Of a DNA stretch of 64,000 nt, positions 1 to 9,292 are shown in pieces. Under the pieces are notes generated by a model, which made no database searches, was not told the DNA's origin, and saw nothing but the letters and a program-made list of their open reading frames with translations. Position 1 is the stretch's first letter, and each line of letters starts with the position of its first letter. The stretch comes from CAWFLT01 sp963816795 (lineage in GTDB: Bacteria > Acidobacteriota > Vicinamibacteria > Vicinamibacterales > SCN-69-37). The stretch is taken from assembly GCA_963816795.1 (NCBI GenBank), contig CAWFLT010000012.1, forward strand, positions 1 to 64,000. The letters run 5' to 3'. Made by a program: the position numbers and the translations under genes.

Positions 1-659
1 GCAATCAGGTTGTCCAGGATCAGGCCGGCACGTCCCTGGCTGCCCCAGCCGGTCTCGTCCTCGCCCGCGCCATGCTGCAGGTACAGCACCGGATAACGTT
101 TGGTGGGGTTCTTGTCGTAATCGGGCGGCGTGTAGACGAAGCAGCGCCGCGTCGTGTTGGTGCTCTTCGAGAAATACAGGGTTTGGCGCAGTTGGCCGTG
201 CGGCACGTTCTTGAGCGCGTAGAAGTCCTCGTCTTTAGCCGGAATTTCGATTGCGCTGCCCCAGCGGTTAGCGCCGTAGAAAAACAGGCTGCCGGGATTC
301 GGCACCGAGGCCCCATCAATATTCATTGTGTAGTAGTGGAAACCTTCGTCGAGCGGCGGCGTCGTGCCGACCCAGGCGCCGTCCTCGCCTTTGGTCAGCG
401 GCGTGTTCCCGCCGAGGCTCACCGTGACACTTTGCGCCTGCGGCGCCATGACGCGGAATCGCGCACGACGCTCGGAGTTGACTTGCGGAAACTGCCGGCC
501 TGACTGGTTGGAGGTCGCGGGCTGGAAGTCCTCCACGGCCGGACCGAGCGCAGCCGCAGCGGCTGGTGGCGGCGGGGCGGCCTCGGCGACGGCACTTGCG
601 CCGAGACGAAGGGCGCTGTCAGCAGCGCAATGGTGGCAAACGACACGACGCGTCTTCAT
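1..659 (-). CDS. Exported esterase, alpha/beta hydrolase (PF00756 type), 3' end outside window
   Basis: The frame from the ATG at 659 is open to the left edge of the window. It encodes an N-terminal beta-sandwich (E-set/CBM48-like) region and the start of an enterochelin-esterase-like hydrolase with the motif LYLQHGAGEDETGWG around positions 20-75. The catalytic Ser, Asp and His lie beyond the edge. Family members hydrolyse carbohydrate or siderophore esters in the periplasm. The first 25 codons look wrong: a good hydrophobic signal peptide (SFATIALLTAPFVSAQ) lies in the neighbouring frame at about 600-646, so two compensating indels probably disturb the leader. A second esterase follows upstream on the same strand, so the two look like a tandem pair. 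Confidence 0.75.
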   Translation of the reverse strand, partial: MKTRRVVCHHCAADSALRLGASAVAEAAPPPPAAAAALGPAVEDFQPATSNQSGRQFPQVNSERRARFRVMAPQAQSVTVSLGGNTPLTKGEDGAWVGTTPPLDEGFHYYTMNIDGASVPNPGSLFFYGANRWGSAIEIPAKDEDFYALKNVPHGQLRQTLYFSKSTNTTRRCFVYTPPDYDKNPTKRYPVLYLQHGAGEDETGWGSQGRAGLILDNLI

Positions 660-682
660 GACGAGTCTCCTGTCAGCGGTGG

Positions 683-1977
683 CTATCGGCCGGTCGCCTT
701 GTAGCCCTTCCACACCCACTCGAACGCTTCCGGCATCGTCTGCAATTGCACCCGACGATCGACGTGGCCTGAGGCTTCCGAGAAGACGAATTGGTACGCG
801 TAGCCCTTCTTCTTCAGGGCATCGGCCATCCGCGTGTTGGCGATGATCCAGTTCCGCATGCCGTCGGCGGCCGTTGCCGGCGCCGTTGTCGTTTCCGCTC
901 ACGTGCAGCCAGATGCGGATCGGCTTCCGCTCGGAGTTGGGAATGAATTTGTCGTGGTAGTCCCACGCGCCGTTCGGCGCGATCGCATTGCGCTGCGAGC
1001 GCGACAAACGTGCCCGAGTAGCTGATGACTCGGCGATACAGGTTCGGCGCAAACCACGCCATGTTCAGCGCCGCGGGCGAGCCGGAACTTTCGCCGAACG
1101 TCGCGCGGCCGTCGGGATCGGTGGTGAACGCCAACTGATAGTCGCGCGTGATGCGCGGCAGGACCTCAGTCTCGACGAAGTTCAGGTAGCGATCGGAGAT
1201 CGTGTCGTACTCGATCGTCCGTTGTCCGCCCGGTCCGGGCGACAGCAGCACGGCGACGATAGGGGGAATGCGCTTTTCGTGGATGAGATTGTCGAGCATC
1301 GTCGGCATGAACGCCAGATCGGTGCGCGGATTGCCGTCCGGCCCAGCCGGGGCGTCTTCCTTGATGTACCAACGCTCGTCCTGAACCACGATGAACGGAG
1401 CCGGCGTGTTGGGCACATAACCCGGCGGGACGTACACCGCGATCTGCCGCTCGAACGTTTGATGCTGAGGCGGCTCGGTCGGACCGGCGCCGCGGCCGGC
1501 GCCAAACGCGCCCCCTCGTCCGCCTGTCGCCTGCGATGCCGCCGCTGCTGGTTCGGTCCACGCGGGCGTGCATGGTGGCGGCGCCCCCGCGGCGCGCCCT
1601 CCGCCGGCGGCGGGCGCACCGGGGCCCGGGCCACCGGCTCGAGCCGCCGGTACAGGCGCGGTCGGAAAGATCTTGCTCTCCGCAGAGTTCATCGTGAACC
1701 GGATGACCCGACCTTTCGGCACGTTCGGCTTTTCCGTGAATGCCGGGTCTGGCGCGTACGGCGGCGCAATTCGGAAATTGCCGTCCCGGTCGAGGCGGAC
1801 GGGCACGAGCGGCGGCGCGTCAGCCGGCCGCGCACAGGGCGCGGCCTGGGCCACTGCGAGGACCATCGCCGCGTGCCGCGTCGAGCCCGATCCCGGACCA
1901 GCGGACATGGAGGCAGAATTGGCGAAGACGACGAGCGTCACCGCCAAGCCGGACGCGAGCACCATGCGTTGGATCAT
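683..1977 (-). CDS. Exported enterochelin-esterase-like hydrolase, frameshifted
   Basis: The protein starts at ATG 1977 with a signal peptide (MIQRMVLASGLAVTLVVF). A Pro/Gly-rich linker (about 1490-1655) follows, then a PF00756 esterase domain with FERQIAVYVPPGY, IVVQDE and the nucleophile motif GESSG near 1095. After SYSGTFVAL (about 1000) the frame breaks. The next frame supplies the expected NGAWDYHDKFIPNS and RKPIRIWLHV, and a second shift near 885-900 leads to the C-terminal SGHVDRRVQLQTMPEAFEWV (catalytic His region), ending at TAG 683-685. Each piece matches a different part of one family, so this is one gene with two indels, most likely sequencing errors. It probably acts in the periplasm on plant-derived esters. 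Confidence 0.75.
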
Positions 1978-2114
1978 CACTCCATGCCCCGATCTGATCG
2001 TGCCGACGCCTGCGGCCACAAGAGGATGTCGCGAGAGCCTACCATGACTTCCGACTGATAAACGATTATCGATTTGTCCCGGGCTGCCCGCACGACGGCA
2101 ACCACATCGCGATG

Positions 2115-4450
2115 TCACTTGCCCGGCAGCGCATACGCCACCCAGCCCATCGGCGCCGCACCACTCGCCGCGTCGCCTCCGGGCGCCGCGCCGCCGCCGG
2201 CGCCGCGGCCGCCACCCGAACTGGCGGCGGGGACGAGCAGGTACGGCTTGCCGCGCACCTGATACATCACGGGCGAGCCCGCGAAGTTGCCGCCGAAGCG
2301 CGCGGACCAGAGCGCTTTGCCCGTGTCGCTGTCCCACGCGCGGATTTGGTTGTCGCGCCCGGCGCCGAAGACAAGACCTGACTCGGTGACGATGATCCCG
2401 TTATTGACTGCTGGCGCGCCGGTTCCGGTGATCCCACGCGCGGCGAGCGTCGGATCGTCCCCGAACGGAACTTTCCACTTGATCGCCGGCTGGTTCAGGT
2501 CGTACTTCACGATCGTGCTGAACGGCGGCTTGATGCGATGGGCGACCGTGTTGTACTCGTTGATCGTGTAGCGCGTGTAGTTCGGCGTGCCCTCCGGATA
2601 CGGCATCGCGCCGCGGCCGCGCCCGGCTGGCTCGTTCGGCCGCGTCCACGCCGAGCCCGATCCGACAATCAGCTCAGGCGGCGCCCCGGACCCCACCGGC
2701 CCGGCCCCGCGCCCGCGGAGTCCACCGCCCCCGGGTCCGCCCGCGCCTCGTCCGCCGGCCCCGGCAGGCACGGTCAGGAATGACACGACATTGTCGACCT
2801 CCACGCTGGTGAGGTGCGGGAAGGCGGGCATGCGGCCCTTCCCGGCCGAGAGCACAGCGCGAATCGCGGCGGGGTCGAACCGCGGCGCGCCCGCCGCGAT
2901 GTTGGCCTCCGGATCCGCCGTGGCGTAGATCAGCGGCGTGCCGGTCGCGGTACCGAGGCGATCCGCCCCGTGGCAGACCTGGCACTGCTGTTGATAGACG
3001 ACCTGTCCGGGAGGCATCGGCGGCGCGCCGCCGCCGCCCGGCCCTCACCGGGGCGCAATAAGCGAAGGATGCCCGGATTCTCGTGCGCGACGAGGTACAC
3101 GGCGCCGGTACGAGGCTCGGACGCGGCGCCCCCGAACAGCGTGCCGCCGTTGCTCGTCGGGACGTGCACCGTGTCCTTGAGACTGATGGGCGTGAAAATC
3201 CCCTTGTTGTCCGCCGCGAGCAGTCGCTGCTTGAACGTCTCAGCCTCTTCCGGAGACAGAAACGGACTGATGTCTTCGACGCCGAACGTCTGCTTGATGT
3301 ACGGCGGAGGGTTGGTCGGCACCGGCTGCGTCGGCCAGCTCTCTTCGCCTTCCATCTCGCTCTTCGGGAAGGGACGTTCCTCGATTGGCCAAATCGGCTC
3401 CCCGGTGACGCGGTCGAACACGTAAAGCCAGCCCGTCTTGCACGTCACGGCGACGACGTCCCGATTGCGTCCGTTGTGACGAATCGTCGTCAGTTGCGGC
3501 GCCGCGCTCGGATCCATGTCCCAGAGATCGTGATGCACCAACTGAAAGTGCCAGCGCCGCTTGCCGGTGCGGGCGTCCAGCGCGACGATCGACGTGCCGA
3601 AGAGGTTCGCGCCAATCCGGTCGGCCCCGTAGAAATCGTAGGTCGGCGATCCGAGGCCGATGTACGCGATGCCGCGGCGCGTGTCGATGGTCGTTTCAGC
3701 CCAGTTGTTGACGCCGCCGATGTACTTCCACGCGTCCTTCGGCCACGAGTCGTACCCGAATTCGCCCGGACGAGGCACCGTGTGAAACGTCCAGACCAGT
3801 TTCCCCGTGCGGATGTCGTAGGCGCGGATGTCGCCCGGCGGCGACATGTAGCCTTCGCCGGTCGCGCTGCCGAGAATGATCAAGTCCTCGAACACGCCGC
3901 CGGGCGTATTCGATTGAATGGCGCCGATCGTCTCGGGATCGCGGCCATCGATCCCGACGCGCAAGTCGACGACGCCGTTGGTGCCGAAGGACATGATCGA
4001 CTTGCCGGTCTTCGCGTCCACCTCCTGGAGCAGGCTGTTCATCGCGAAAATGAGCCGCTGATCGCGGCCGTCCGCGCTCTCCCAGTAATTGAGGCCACGG
4101 GTGGTCATGCCGTTCATGTTCTCGCGGACCCAGATCTCCTTCCCGGTCGTCGCGTCGACGGCGACGAGCGATCCGTTCCGCCCGCGACCGTAGACCACGC
4201 CGCGGGCGACGTTGGGCACAAAAGTGGTGTCGCCGTACGGATACGTCCACGCCACCTGGAGCTTGGCGACGTTTGACCTGTTGATCTGGCGCGACGCGAA
4301 GTAGCGCGAGCCCTCCGGCCCATTGCTGTATCCCGTCCACCACAGATCGGTGGAAGATTGCGCCAGGCTCGTCACCACGAGGGCGGCGCCCGCCGCGAGC
4401 GTGGCGAGCGCGACGACGTGCCGCCGGACTCGCGGTTCAATCTGCGCCAT
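2115..4450 (-). CDS. PQQ-dependent dehydrogenase with inserted cytochrome c domain, frameshifted
   Basis: A periplasmic quinoprotein that oxidises a sugar or alcohol with PQQ and passes electrons to its own heme. ATG 4450 is preceded by AAAGGAG seven bases away and starts a signal peptide (RHVVALATLAAGAALVVTSL). Propeller blades follow with repeats such as ALDARTGKRRWHFQ and NGSLVAVDATTGKEIW. A heme-binding CQVCH lies at 2970-2984, inside the propeller: blades resume after it (VFGAGRDNQIRAWDSDTGKA). A one-base shift at about 3030-3050, in a GC-rich stretch, splits the frame; both halves are clearly one protein. Two Gly-rich inserts lie at about 2690-2780 and 2180-2230. This domain order is usual for glucose- or alcohol-type quinoproteins of Acidobacteriota and Bacteroidota. 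The substrate is not determinable. Confidence 0.87.
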
Positions 4451-4588
4451 GCACGCACTCCTTTCAGTCAAGCGCCCCGGCGACGGTTGCCCCCTGTCGC
4501 CGGCAGGCGCTCCACGACGCGATCGAGCGCGCGTCGCGGCTGACATTGATTCCGCCCCGAAGTTTGTGTACGCTGCGGCGCATTGTAT

Positions 4589-5689
4589 ATGGAAGCGGTT
4601 CCACGGCCAATCGTTCGGGACCGTCCGGCCGGGCGCCTACCGCTGCTCGCGCTCGGCTTGACGGTCGCCGTCTCCGACGTCACGGCCGGCCAGGTCAAGA
4701 CGACGGTTCCAGACGTGGTCGCTGGAGCGAAGCCGGCGGCCGTCGAGCGGATCAAGATTCACGGCGCGGCGCTCGACGGCAACCTGGAGGGCAATGCCGT
4801 CGATCGGGACGTCATCGTCTTCCTGCCGCCGAGCTATGCCCGAGAGCGCTCGCGCCGGTTTCCGGTGGTGTATGCGCTGCACGGCTATTCGATCGGCGCC
4901 GATCAGTGGTCGAAGGAAATCCACGTCCCGCAGACGATCGAAGGAGCCTTCGCCAAAGGCGCGAAGGAGATGATCGTCGTCCTGCCCGATTCGAAGACGG
5001 TGCACAACGGGTCGATGTACTCGAGCTCGATCACGACCGGCGATTTCGAGAATTTCGTCGCCCACGACGTCGTGGCCTATATCGACGCCCACTACCGAAC
5101 CATTCCAAACCGCAGCAGCCGCGGGCTCGTCGGGCACTCGATGGGAGGGTATGGCGCGAGCCGCATCGGCATGAAGCACGCGGACGTGTTCGGCAGCCTC
5201 TACATCATGAGTCCGTGCTGTCTGTCGCCGCGCGGCGCGGGCCCTGCCAATCCGGCGAACGAAGAGGCGCTGGCCGCCGTCAAGACGCCGGCCGATTCGC
5301 AGAAACTTCCGTTTGGTCTGCGCGCGCAACTGGCGTCAGCGGCAGCATGGTCGCCCAATCCGAAGAATCCGCCGCTCTACGTGGACCTGCCGATCGGACC
5401 CAATCGGGACGCGGTGTTGGCGAAGTGGGCGGCCAACGCGCCGTTGGCGTTCATCGATCAGTACATCCTGAATCTGCGGCAGTACCAGGCCATCGCCATC
5501 GACGTGGGCGACCAGGACGGCCTGAGAGCTGATGCGGGCAAGCTGCACGACGCGCTCGACCACTACGGCGTGGCGAACACGTTTGAAATCTACGCGGGCA
5601 CGCATACGAGCCACGTCGCGGTCCGGTTCCAGGAGAACGTGCTGCCGTTTTTCAGCCGGACCCTGTCGTTCGAACAGGCGAAGCGATGA
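4589..5689 (+). CDS. Exported esterase, S-formylglutathione-hydrolase/PF00756 type
   Basis: This 366-residue alpha/beta hydrolase begins at ATG 4589; a TTG six bases upstream is an alternative. The N-terminus is a weak signal peptide (LPLLALGLTVAVSDVTAG). The domain shows VIVFLPPSYARE, the oxyanion region VVYALHGYSIG, the nucleophile elbow GHSMGGYGASRIG (Ser near residue 184) and a C-terminal THTSH that can supply the catalytic His. The stop overlaps the next gene start (ATGATG at 5686-5691), so it is translationally coupled to the GH43 gene. It diverges from the PQQ dehydrogenase. The partner glycosidases suggest removal of acyl or feruloyl side groups from plant polysaccharide. The exact substrate is inferred only from context. 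Confidence 0.85.
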   Translation: MEAVPRPIVRDRPAGRLPLLALGLTVAVSDVTAGQVKTTVPDVVAGAKPAAVERIKIHGAALDGNLEGNAVDRDVIVFLPPSYARERSRRFPVVYALHGYSIGADQWSKEIHVPQTIEGAFAKGAKEMIVVLPDSKTVHNGSMYSSSITTGDFENFVAHDVVAYIDAHYRTIPNRSSRGLVGHSMGGYGASRIGMKHADVFGSLYIMSPCCLSPRGAGPANPANEEALAAVKTPADSQKLPFGLRAQLASAAAWSPNPKNPPLYVDLPIGPNRDAVLAKWAANAPLAFIDQYILNLRQYQAIAIDVGDQDGLRADAGKLHDALDHYGVANTFEIYAGTHTSHVAVRFQENVLPFFSRTLSFEQAKR

Positions 5690-7191
5690 TGTCGCGCTTC
5701 GCGGCCGCGACGGCGATCCTGCTCCTCACGCGGCCGTTCGTCGCGCTCGATGGCGATCCCGGCCTCCACGACCCGTCGACGGTGATCCAGGCCGACGGCA
5801 AGTTCTACGTCTATGCCACTGGCAACGGACTGCCCTTCTCTGTCTCCGATGACGGTTGGACGTGGCGGCGCGCAGGTTCGGTCATGCAGGCCGTCCCGGG
5901 AGGCCGCCCGGGCCCGGACGTCATCGCGCGCGGCGGCAACAACAGCTGGGCACCCGACATCATTCGCGTGGCCGACAAGTACTTCCTCTACTACTCGGCG
6001 CCCGGCACGCAGCCGAAAGCCGCGATCGGGCTGCTCGTCGGAACCACGCTCGATCCTGCGTCGCCGAACTACAAGTGGCAGGATGCCGGGCCGGTCGTGT
6101 GGTCCGATGGCGTCGAAGACAGCAACGCCATCGACCCCGGCGTGTTCCGCGATCCGACGAACGGCACGATGTGGCTCACGTATGGCTCGTACTTTGGCTA
6201 CATCCGTCTCGTCGAGCTCGATCCCAAGACCGGCAAGCGTCTGCACCCTGAACGGAAGCCGGCAAACATCGCGATCAACTCCGAAGCGTCGGTGATGATC
6301 TTTCGCGACGGCTGGTACTACTTGCTCGTCACGCACGGATCGTGCTGCGCCGGCGCGAACTCCAGCTACAACATCCGCATGGGCCGATCCAGAAGGGTGA
6401 CGGGCCCATTCATCGACAACATGGGCGTCGACATGCTTCAGGGCGGCGGCAAACTGTTTGCCGGATCGAGCGGACGCTACATCGGTCCGGGACACTTCGG
6501 TCTGCTGGATCTCGGTGACGGCGTCGAGAAATTCTCCTGCCACTACGAGGCGGATCTCGATCGCGGCGGCATCAGCGTGCTCGATATTCGTCCGCTGCTC
6601 TGGCGCGATGGATGGCCCGTCGCCGGCGACAACCTGACGGCCGGGACGTACCAGATCGAATCGGCGCGCACCGGCACGGCGCTCGAGATGGCGGTGCAGG
6701 GCGCGCCGGTCGGCGGCGCGCGCGGCCGCGGCGGTCGCGCCGGTGGAGCAGGCCGCGGCGAGGGTGGCCCGCCGCCGCCCATTCCTGCACAGGACGCCGC
6801 GCAAGTGAGCGCCAACTGGCCCGGCGGTCCGGTCGACGTCCGCATGGCGCCGTACATGCTGCAAGCTCAGCAGAAGTGGGCGATCACTCCGGTCGCCACC
6901 GCCGGCGGCTATCCCGGCGCGCCATATTTCAAGATCACGATCGCCGGAACGGATCGGGCGTTGGCGGCGACGTCGGAGGCCGAGTTGGTGGTGCTCCCCG
7001 CGTTCACGGGAGCGCCGGAGCAGTTGTGGCGCTTCGACCAACTCGCCGACGGCACCTATCGCATCATGCCGAAGGCGGTGCCGAATTCGCGTGACGCCTT
7101 GGCGCTGTCAGCAGTGGGCAGCAGCATGCCCACGCTCGCCAGATTCAGAGCTGATAGCGACCGTCAGCGCTGGGTATTGAAGACACCGTAA
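5686..7191 (+). CDS. GH43-family arabinan endo-1,5-alpha-L-arabinosidase-like enzyme with C-terminal lectin-like domain
   Basis: A 501-residue exported glycosidase with a short signal peptide (FAAATAILLLTRPFVA). The five-bladed GH43 propeller shows LHDPSTV at residues 27-33 (candidate catalytic base Asp29), NNSWAPDI, SNAIDPGVF and INSEASVMIF (candidate acid Glu). The region WYYLLVTHGSCC is typical of arabinanase subfamilies. From about residue 320 a ricin-like or beta-trefoil region follows (GTYQIESARTGTALEM, LWRFDQLADGTYRIMP), interrupted by a Gly/Arg/Pro-rich insert at about 6700-6785. It should cleave arabinan or arabinoxylan outside the cytoplasm. It overlaps the upstream esterase stop and the next gene start (TAATG at 7189-7193), indicating one operon. 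Confidence 0.88.
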   Translation: MMSRFAAATAILLLTRPFVALDGDPGLHDPSTVIQADGKFYVYATGNGLPFSVSDDGWTWRRAGSVMQAVPGGRPGPDVIARGGNNSWAPDIIRVADKYFLYYSAPGTQPKAAIGLLVGTTLDPASPNYKWQDAGPVVWSDGVEDSNAIDPGVFRDPTNGTMWLTYGSYFGYIRLVELDPKTGKRLHPERKPANIAINSEASVMIFRDGWYYLLVTHGSCCAGANSSYNIRMGRSRRVTGPFIDNMGVDMLQGGGKLFAGSSGRYIGPGHFGLLDLGDGVEKFSCHYEADLDRGGISVLDIRPLLWRDGWPVAGDNLTAGTYQIESARTGTALEMAVQGAPVGGARGRGGRAGGAGRGEGGPPPPIPAQDAAQVSANWPGGPVDVRMAPYMLQAQQKWAITPVATAGGYPGAPYFKITIAGTDRALAATSEAELVVLPAFTGAPEQLWRFDQLADGTYRIMPKAVPNSRDALALSAVGSSMPTLARFRADSDRQRWVLKTP

Positions 7192-7919
7192 TGGTCCGGA
7201 CCTCGATCGTTCTCATCGGATCGGCCTTGCTCTTCGCCGCGGCGCCACAACAGGCGCCGCCGGCACCAGCCCCCGCCCGCGGCCCCGCGCCGTCGCTCGT
7301 GCGTCCGATGACGCCGACGAAGGCGCCGCATGCAGCCGGCTTTCTGCAACGCTGGCTTGTCCTCGAACCCATTCGCGTCGCCGCCCAGCTGACAGACAGC
7401 GCCGTTCAGGCCCTCGTCAAGAAGGAGTACTTCCCGAATCAGTTCACGGTGATCGCGCGTCACGGCGACCGGGTCACTGTCGGCAGCGAATCGCTCGCCT
7501 GGCACGCCGTCGACACCATCAATTACAACGTGAACCTCTACCACTTCGCGTACGCGTTGAGTAAACCAACGTCCAACGTCCTGTTCTGGGCGGTCACGTC
7601 GGTCGACGCGCCGCGCGACATGCTCGGCGTGCGCCTGGCGATTTGCTCCAACGCGGCCTCCGTCTGGTGGCTCAACGGCGAGGAAGTGATCGGCCTCTAC
7701 AACGATCGGCAGGCCGTCATCGATGACGGGGTGTCGAAGCGGGTGACGCTGAAGAAGGGCCCAAACGTCATCCGCGCGGCGATCGTGAATGCCGGAGGAG
7801 CGACCGACTTCTGCGCACGGTTCCTGGACGGCAAGGACAACCCCATCAGGGAAATCGCCGTGCGCCTGGACGCCGCCGGGAAGGACGCGGTCGAAACCGG
7901 GCCACGGGGTCCTCGATGA
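7191..7919 (+). CDS. Exported beta-sandwich protein, likely the N-terminal part of a former esterase
   Basis: A 242-residue protein with a signal peptide (TSIVLIGSALLFAAA) and a Pro/Ala-rich spacer. The rest looks like an all-beta accessory domain (VWWLNGEEVIGLYNDRQ, GVSKRVTLKKGPNVIRA) of the kind found before esterase or glycoside hydrolase domains. Its ATG overlaps the stop of the GH43 gene. The frame ends at TGA 7917-7919, but the same frame continues immediately with the C-terminal 40 residues of an esterase (next feature). The annotated protein is therefore probably the surviving front half of a longer enzyme that has lost its catalytic middle. Alternatively it works alone as a carbohydrate-binding partner. 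No catalytic motif is visible. Confidence 0.7.
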   Translation: MVRTSIVLIGSALLFAAAPQQAPPAPAPARGPAPSLVRPMTPTKAPHAAGFLQRWLVLEPIRVAAQLTDSAVQALVKKEYFPNQFTVIARHGDRVTVGSESLAWHAVDTINYNVNLYHFAYALSKPTSNVLFWAVTSVDAPRDMLGVRLAICSNAASVWWLNGEEVIGLYNDRQAVIDDGVSKRVTLKKGPNVIRAAIVNAGGATDFCARFLDGKDNPIREIAVRLDAAGKDAVETGPRGPR

Positions 7920-8048
7920 GCCAACACCCTGCATCAGGCGCTCGAGCAGGCGGGTATCGAGCACACGTTCCTCGAAACCGAGGGCGCGCATCACTGGCGG
8001 GTGTGGAGGCGGTATCTCCGTGACCTCGCACCGCTGTTGTTCAGGTAG
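7920..8048 (+). pseudogene. C-terminal remnant of an esterase, in frame after a TGA
   Basis: Reading on in the frame of the preceding gene gives about 42 codons ending at TAG 8046-8048. They include LHQALEQAGIEHTFLETEGA and HHWRVWRRYLRDLAPLLF, which match the end of PF00756 esterases, where the His of GAHHW is catalytic. The nucleophile-bearing core is absent, so an internal deletion joined the N-terminal beta-sandwich to this tail with a stop at the junction. No start codon or ribosome-binding site serves this piece. Confidence 0.65.
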
Positions 8049-8132
8049 GTCTTCGATCTGGCACGCGGCTCACATTGACCCGATCGGTCCCCTGTCTTGA
8101 GCCTGCCCCCTTCGTCCATTAGAGTTGGCGAT

Positions 8133-9242
8133 ATGACTGCCAACGTTCTCCTGACCCGGCGCTCGTTTCTGGCCGTACCTGCCGCCGCGCTCTTCGCGCA
8201 GCGGATCTCGCTTTCCGCCGCGGCCGTTGCCGCGATGAAGGACGCCTACAGGAACGTGTTCCTGGTCGGCACGGCGCTCGACTTCCGCCGTCCGGGTGAA
8301 TTCACTCCGGAAGAGCTGGAGCTCATCACCTCGCAGTTCAACGCCATCACGCCAGAGAACTCGATGAAGCCCGGTCCGATTCATCCACAGGAAGACACGT
8401 GGAATTGGACGCCGCCGGACACGCTGCTGAGTTTCTGCGCTGACAAGGGAATGCAGGCTTTTGGCCACACGCTCGTGTGGCATGCGCAGACCAATCCGTG
8501 GTTCTTCGAGAATGCGACCCGTGACGTCGCACTCGCGCGGCTGCGCACGCACGTCCACACGCTCGTCGGACGCTACAAAGGGAAAATCTCCGGCTGGGAC
8601 GTCGTGAACGAAGCGATCAACGACGGCGGCGACGCCACGACCGGCGCGACCGAGAACCTGCGCAACTCACGATGGCTGCAGACGGTCGGCCCCGACTTTC
8701 TCACCCAGGCGTTCAGATTCGCACGCGAGGCCGACCCGGACGTGGCGCTCCACTACAACGACTACACCATCGAGAGCGGCTTCAAGCATCAGAGCTCGCT
8801 CGTGCTGCTGAAACGGCTCATCGCCGACGGTGCGCCGATCACGACCGTCGGCATTCAGGGCCACTGGAGCCTCACCGGACTGACGCCCGAGCGGTATCAG
8901 CAAATTGACGATGCGATCGCGCACTACAAGGCGCTGAAGTTGAAAGTCGCGATCACCGAACTCGACGTGACGCTGAGCGGGGCCGGCGGCGGCCAGCTCG
9001 GCGGGGGCGGCCGCGGCACGGCACCTCCCCCACCGACGACGGAGCAGCTTCAGGCCCAGGCCGAGGCGTACGCGAAGTTGTTCGGCATCTTCGTGAAGCA
9101 TCGCGACGCGGTCGATCGCGTCACGTTCTGGGGCCTCCACGACCGGCGCTCCTGGCGATCGGGCCAGAGCCCGCTCGCGTTCGACCGCGACGGCAAGCCG
9201 AAGCCGGCGCTGGACGCGATCGTCGCCGCGGCGCCGAAGTAG
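8133..9242 (+). CDS. Endo-1,4-beta-xylanase, glycoside hydrolase family 10
   Basis: A 369-residue exported xylanase. ATG 8133 is chosen because it begins a twin-arginine-like signal (LLTRRSFLAVPAAALFAQR); the open frame extends 12 codons upstream. The GH10 barrel shows ITPENSMKP, GHTLVWHAQTNPWF, the acid/base motif WDVVNEAI (Glu160), LHYNDYTIE, GIQGHW and the nucleophile motif ITELDVTLSG (Glu276), so both catalytic glutamates are present. A Gly-rich loop insert (about 8975-9040) separates the nucleophile strand from the last helices. It hydrolyses the xylan backbone and complements the upstream arabinanase-like enzyme and esterases. An 84 bp gap from the esterase remnant contains no obvious terminator. 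Confidence 0.95.
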   Translation: MTANVLLTRRSFLAVPAAALFAQRISLSAAAVAAMKDAYRNVFLVGTALDFRRPGEFTPEELELITSQFNAITPENSMKPGPIHPQEDTWNWTPPDTLLSFCADKGMQAFGHTLVWHAQTNPWFFENATRDVALARLRTHVHTLVGRYKGKISGWDVVNEAINDGGDATTGATENLRNSRWLQTVGPDFLTQAFRFAREADPDVALHYNDYTIESGFKHQSSLVLLKRLIADGAPITTVGIQGHWSLTGLTPERYQQIDDAIAHYKALKLKVAITELDVTLSGAGGGQLGGGGRGTAPPPPTTEQLQAQAEAYAKLFGIFVKHRDAVDRVTFWGLHDRRSWRSGQSPLAFDRDGKPKPALDAIVAAAPK

Positions 9243-9292
9243 GCTGCGCGGCGACACGAGCCCCCGTAGGTAACGCTCCCATCCATTCCTGG

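Noticed and set aside
814..2337. 507-residue frame with a long N-terminal extension upstream of the second esterase
   Set aside because: Residues before ATG 1977 overlap the end of the PQQ dehydrogenase region and have Arg-rich antisense-like composition. The signal peptide starts at 1977.
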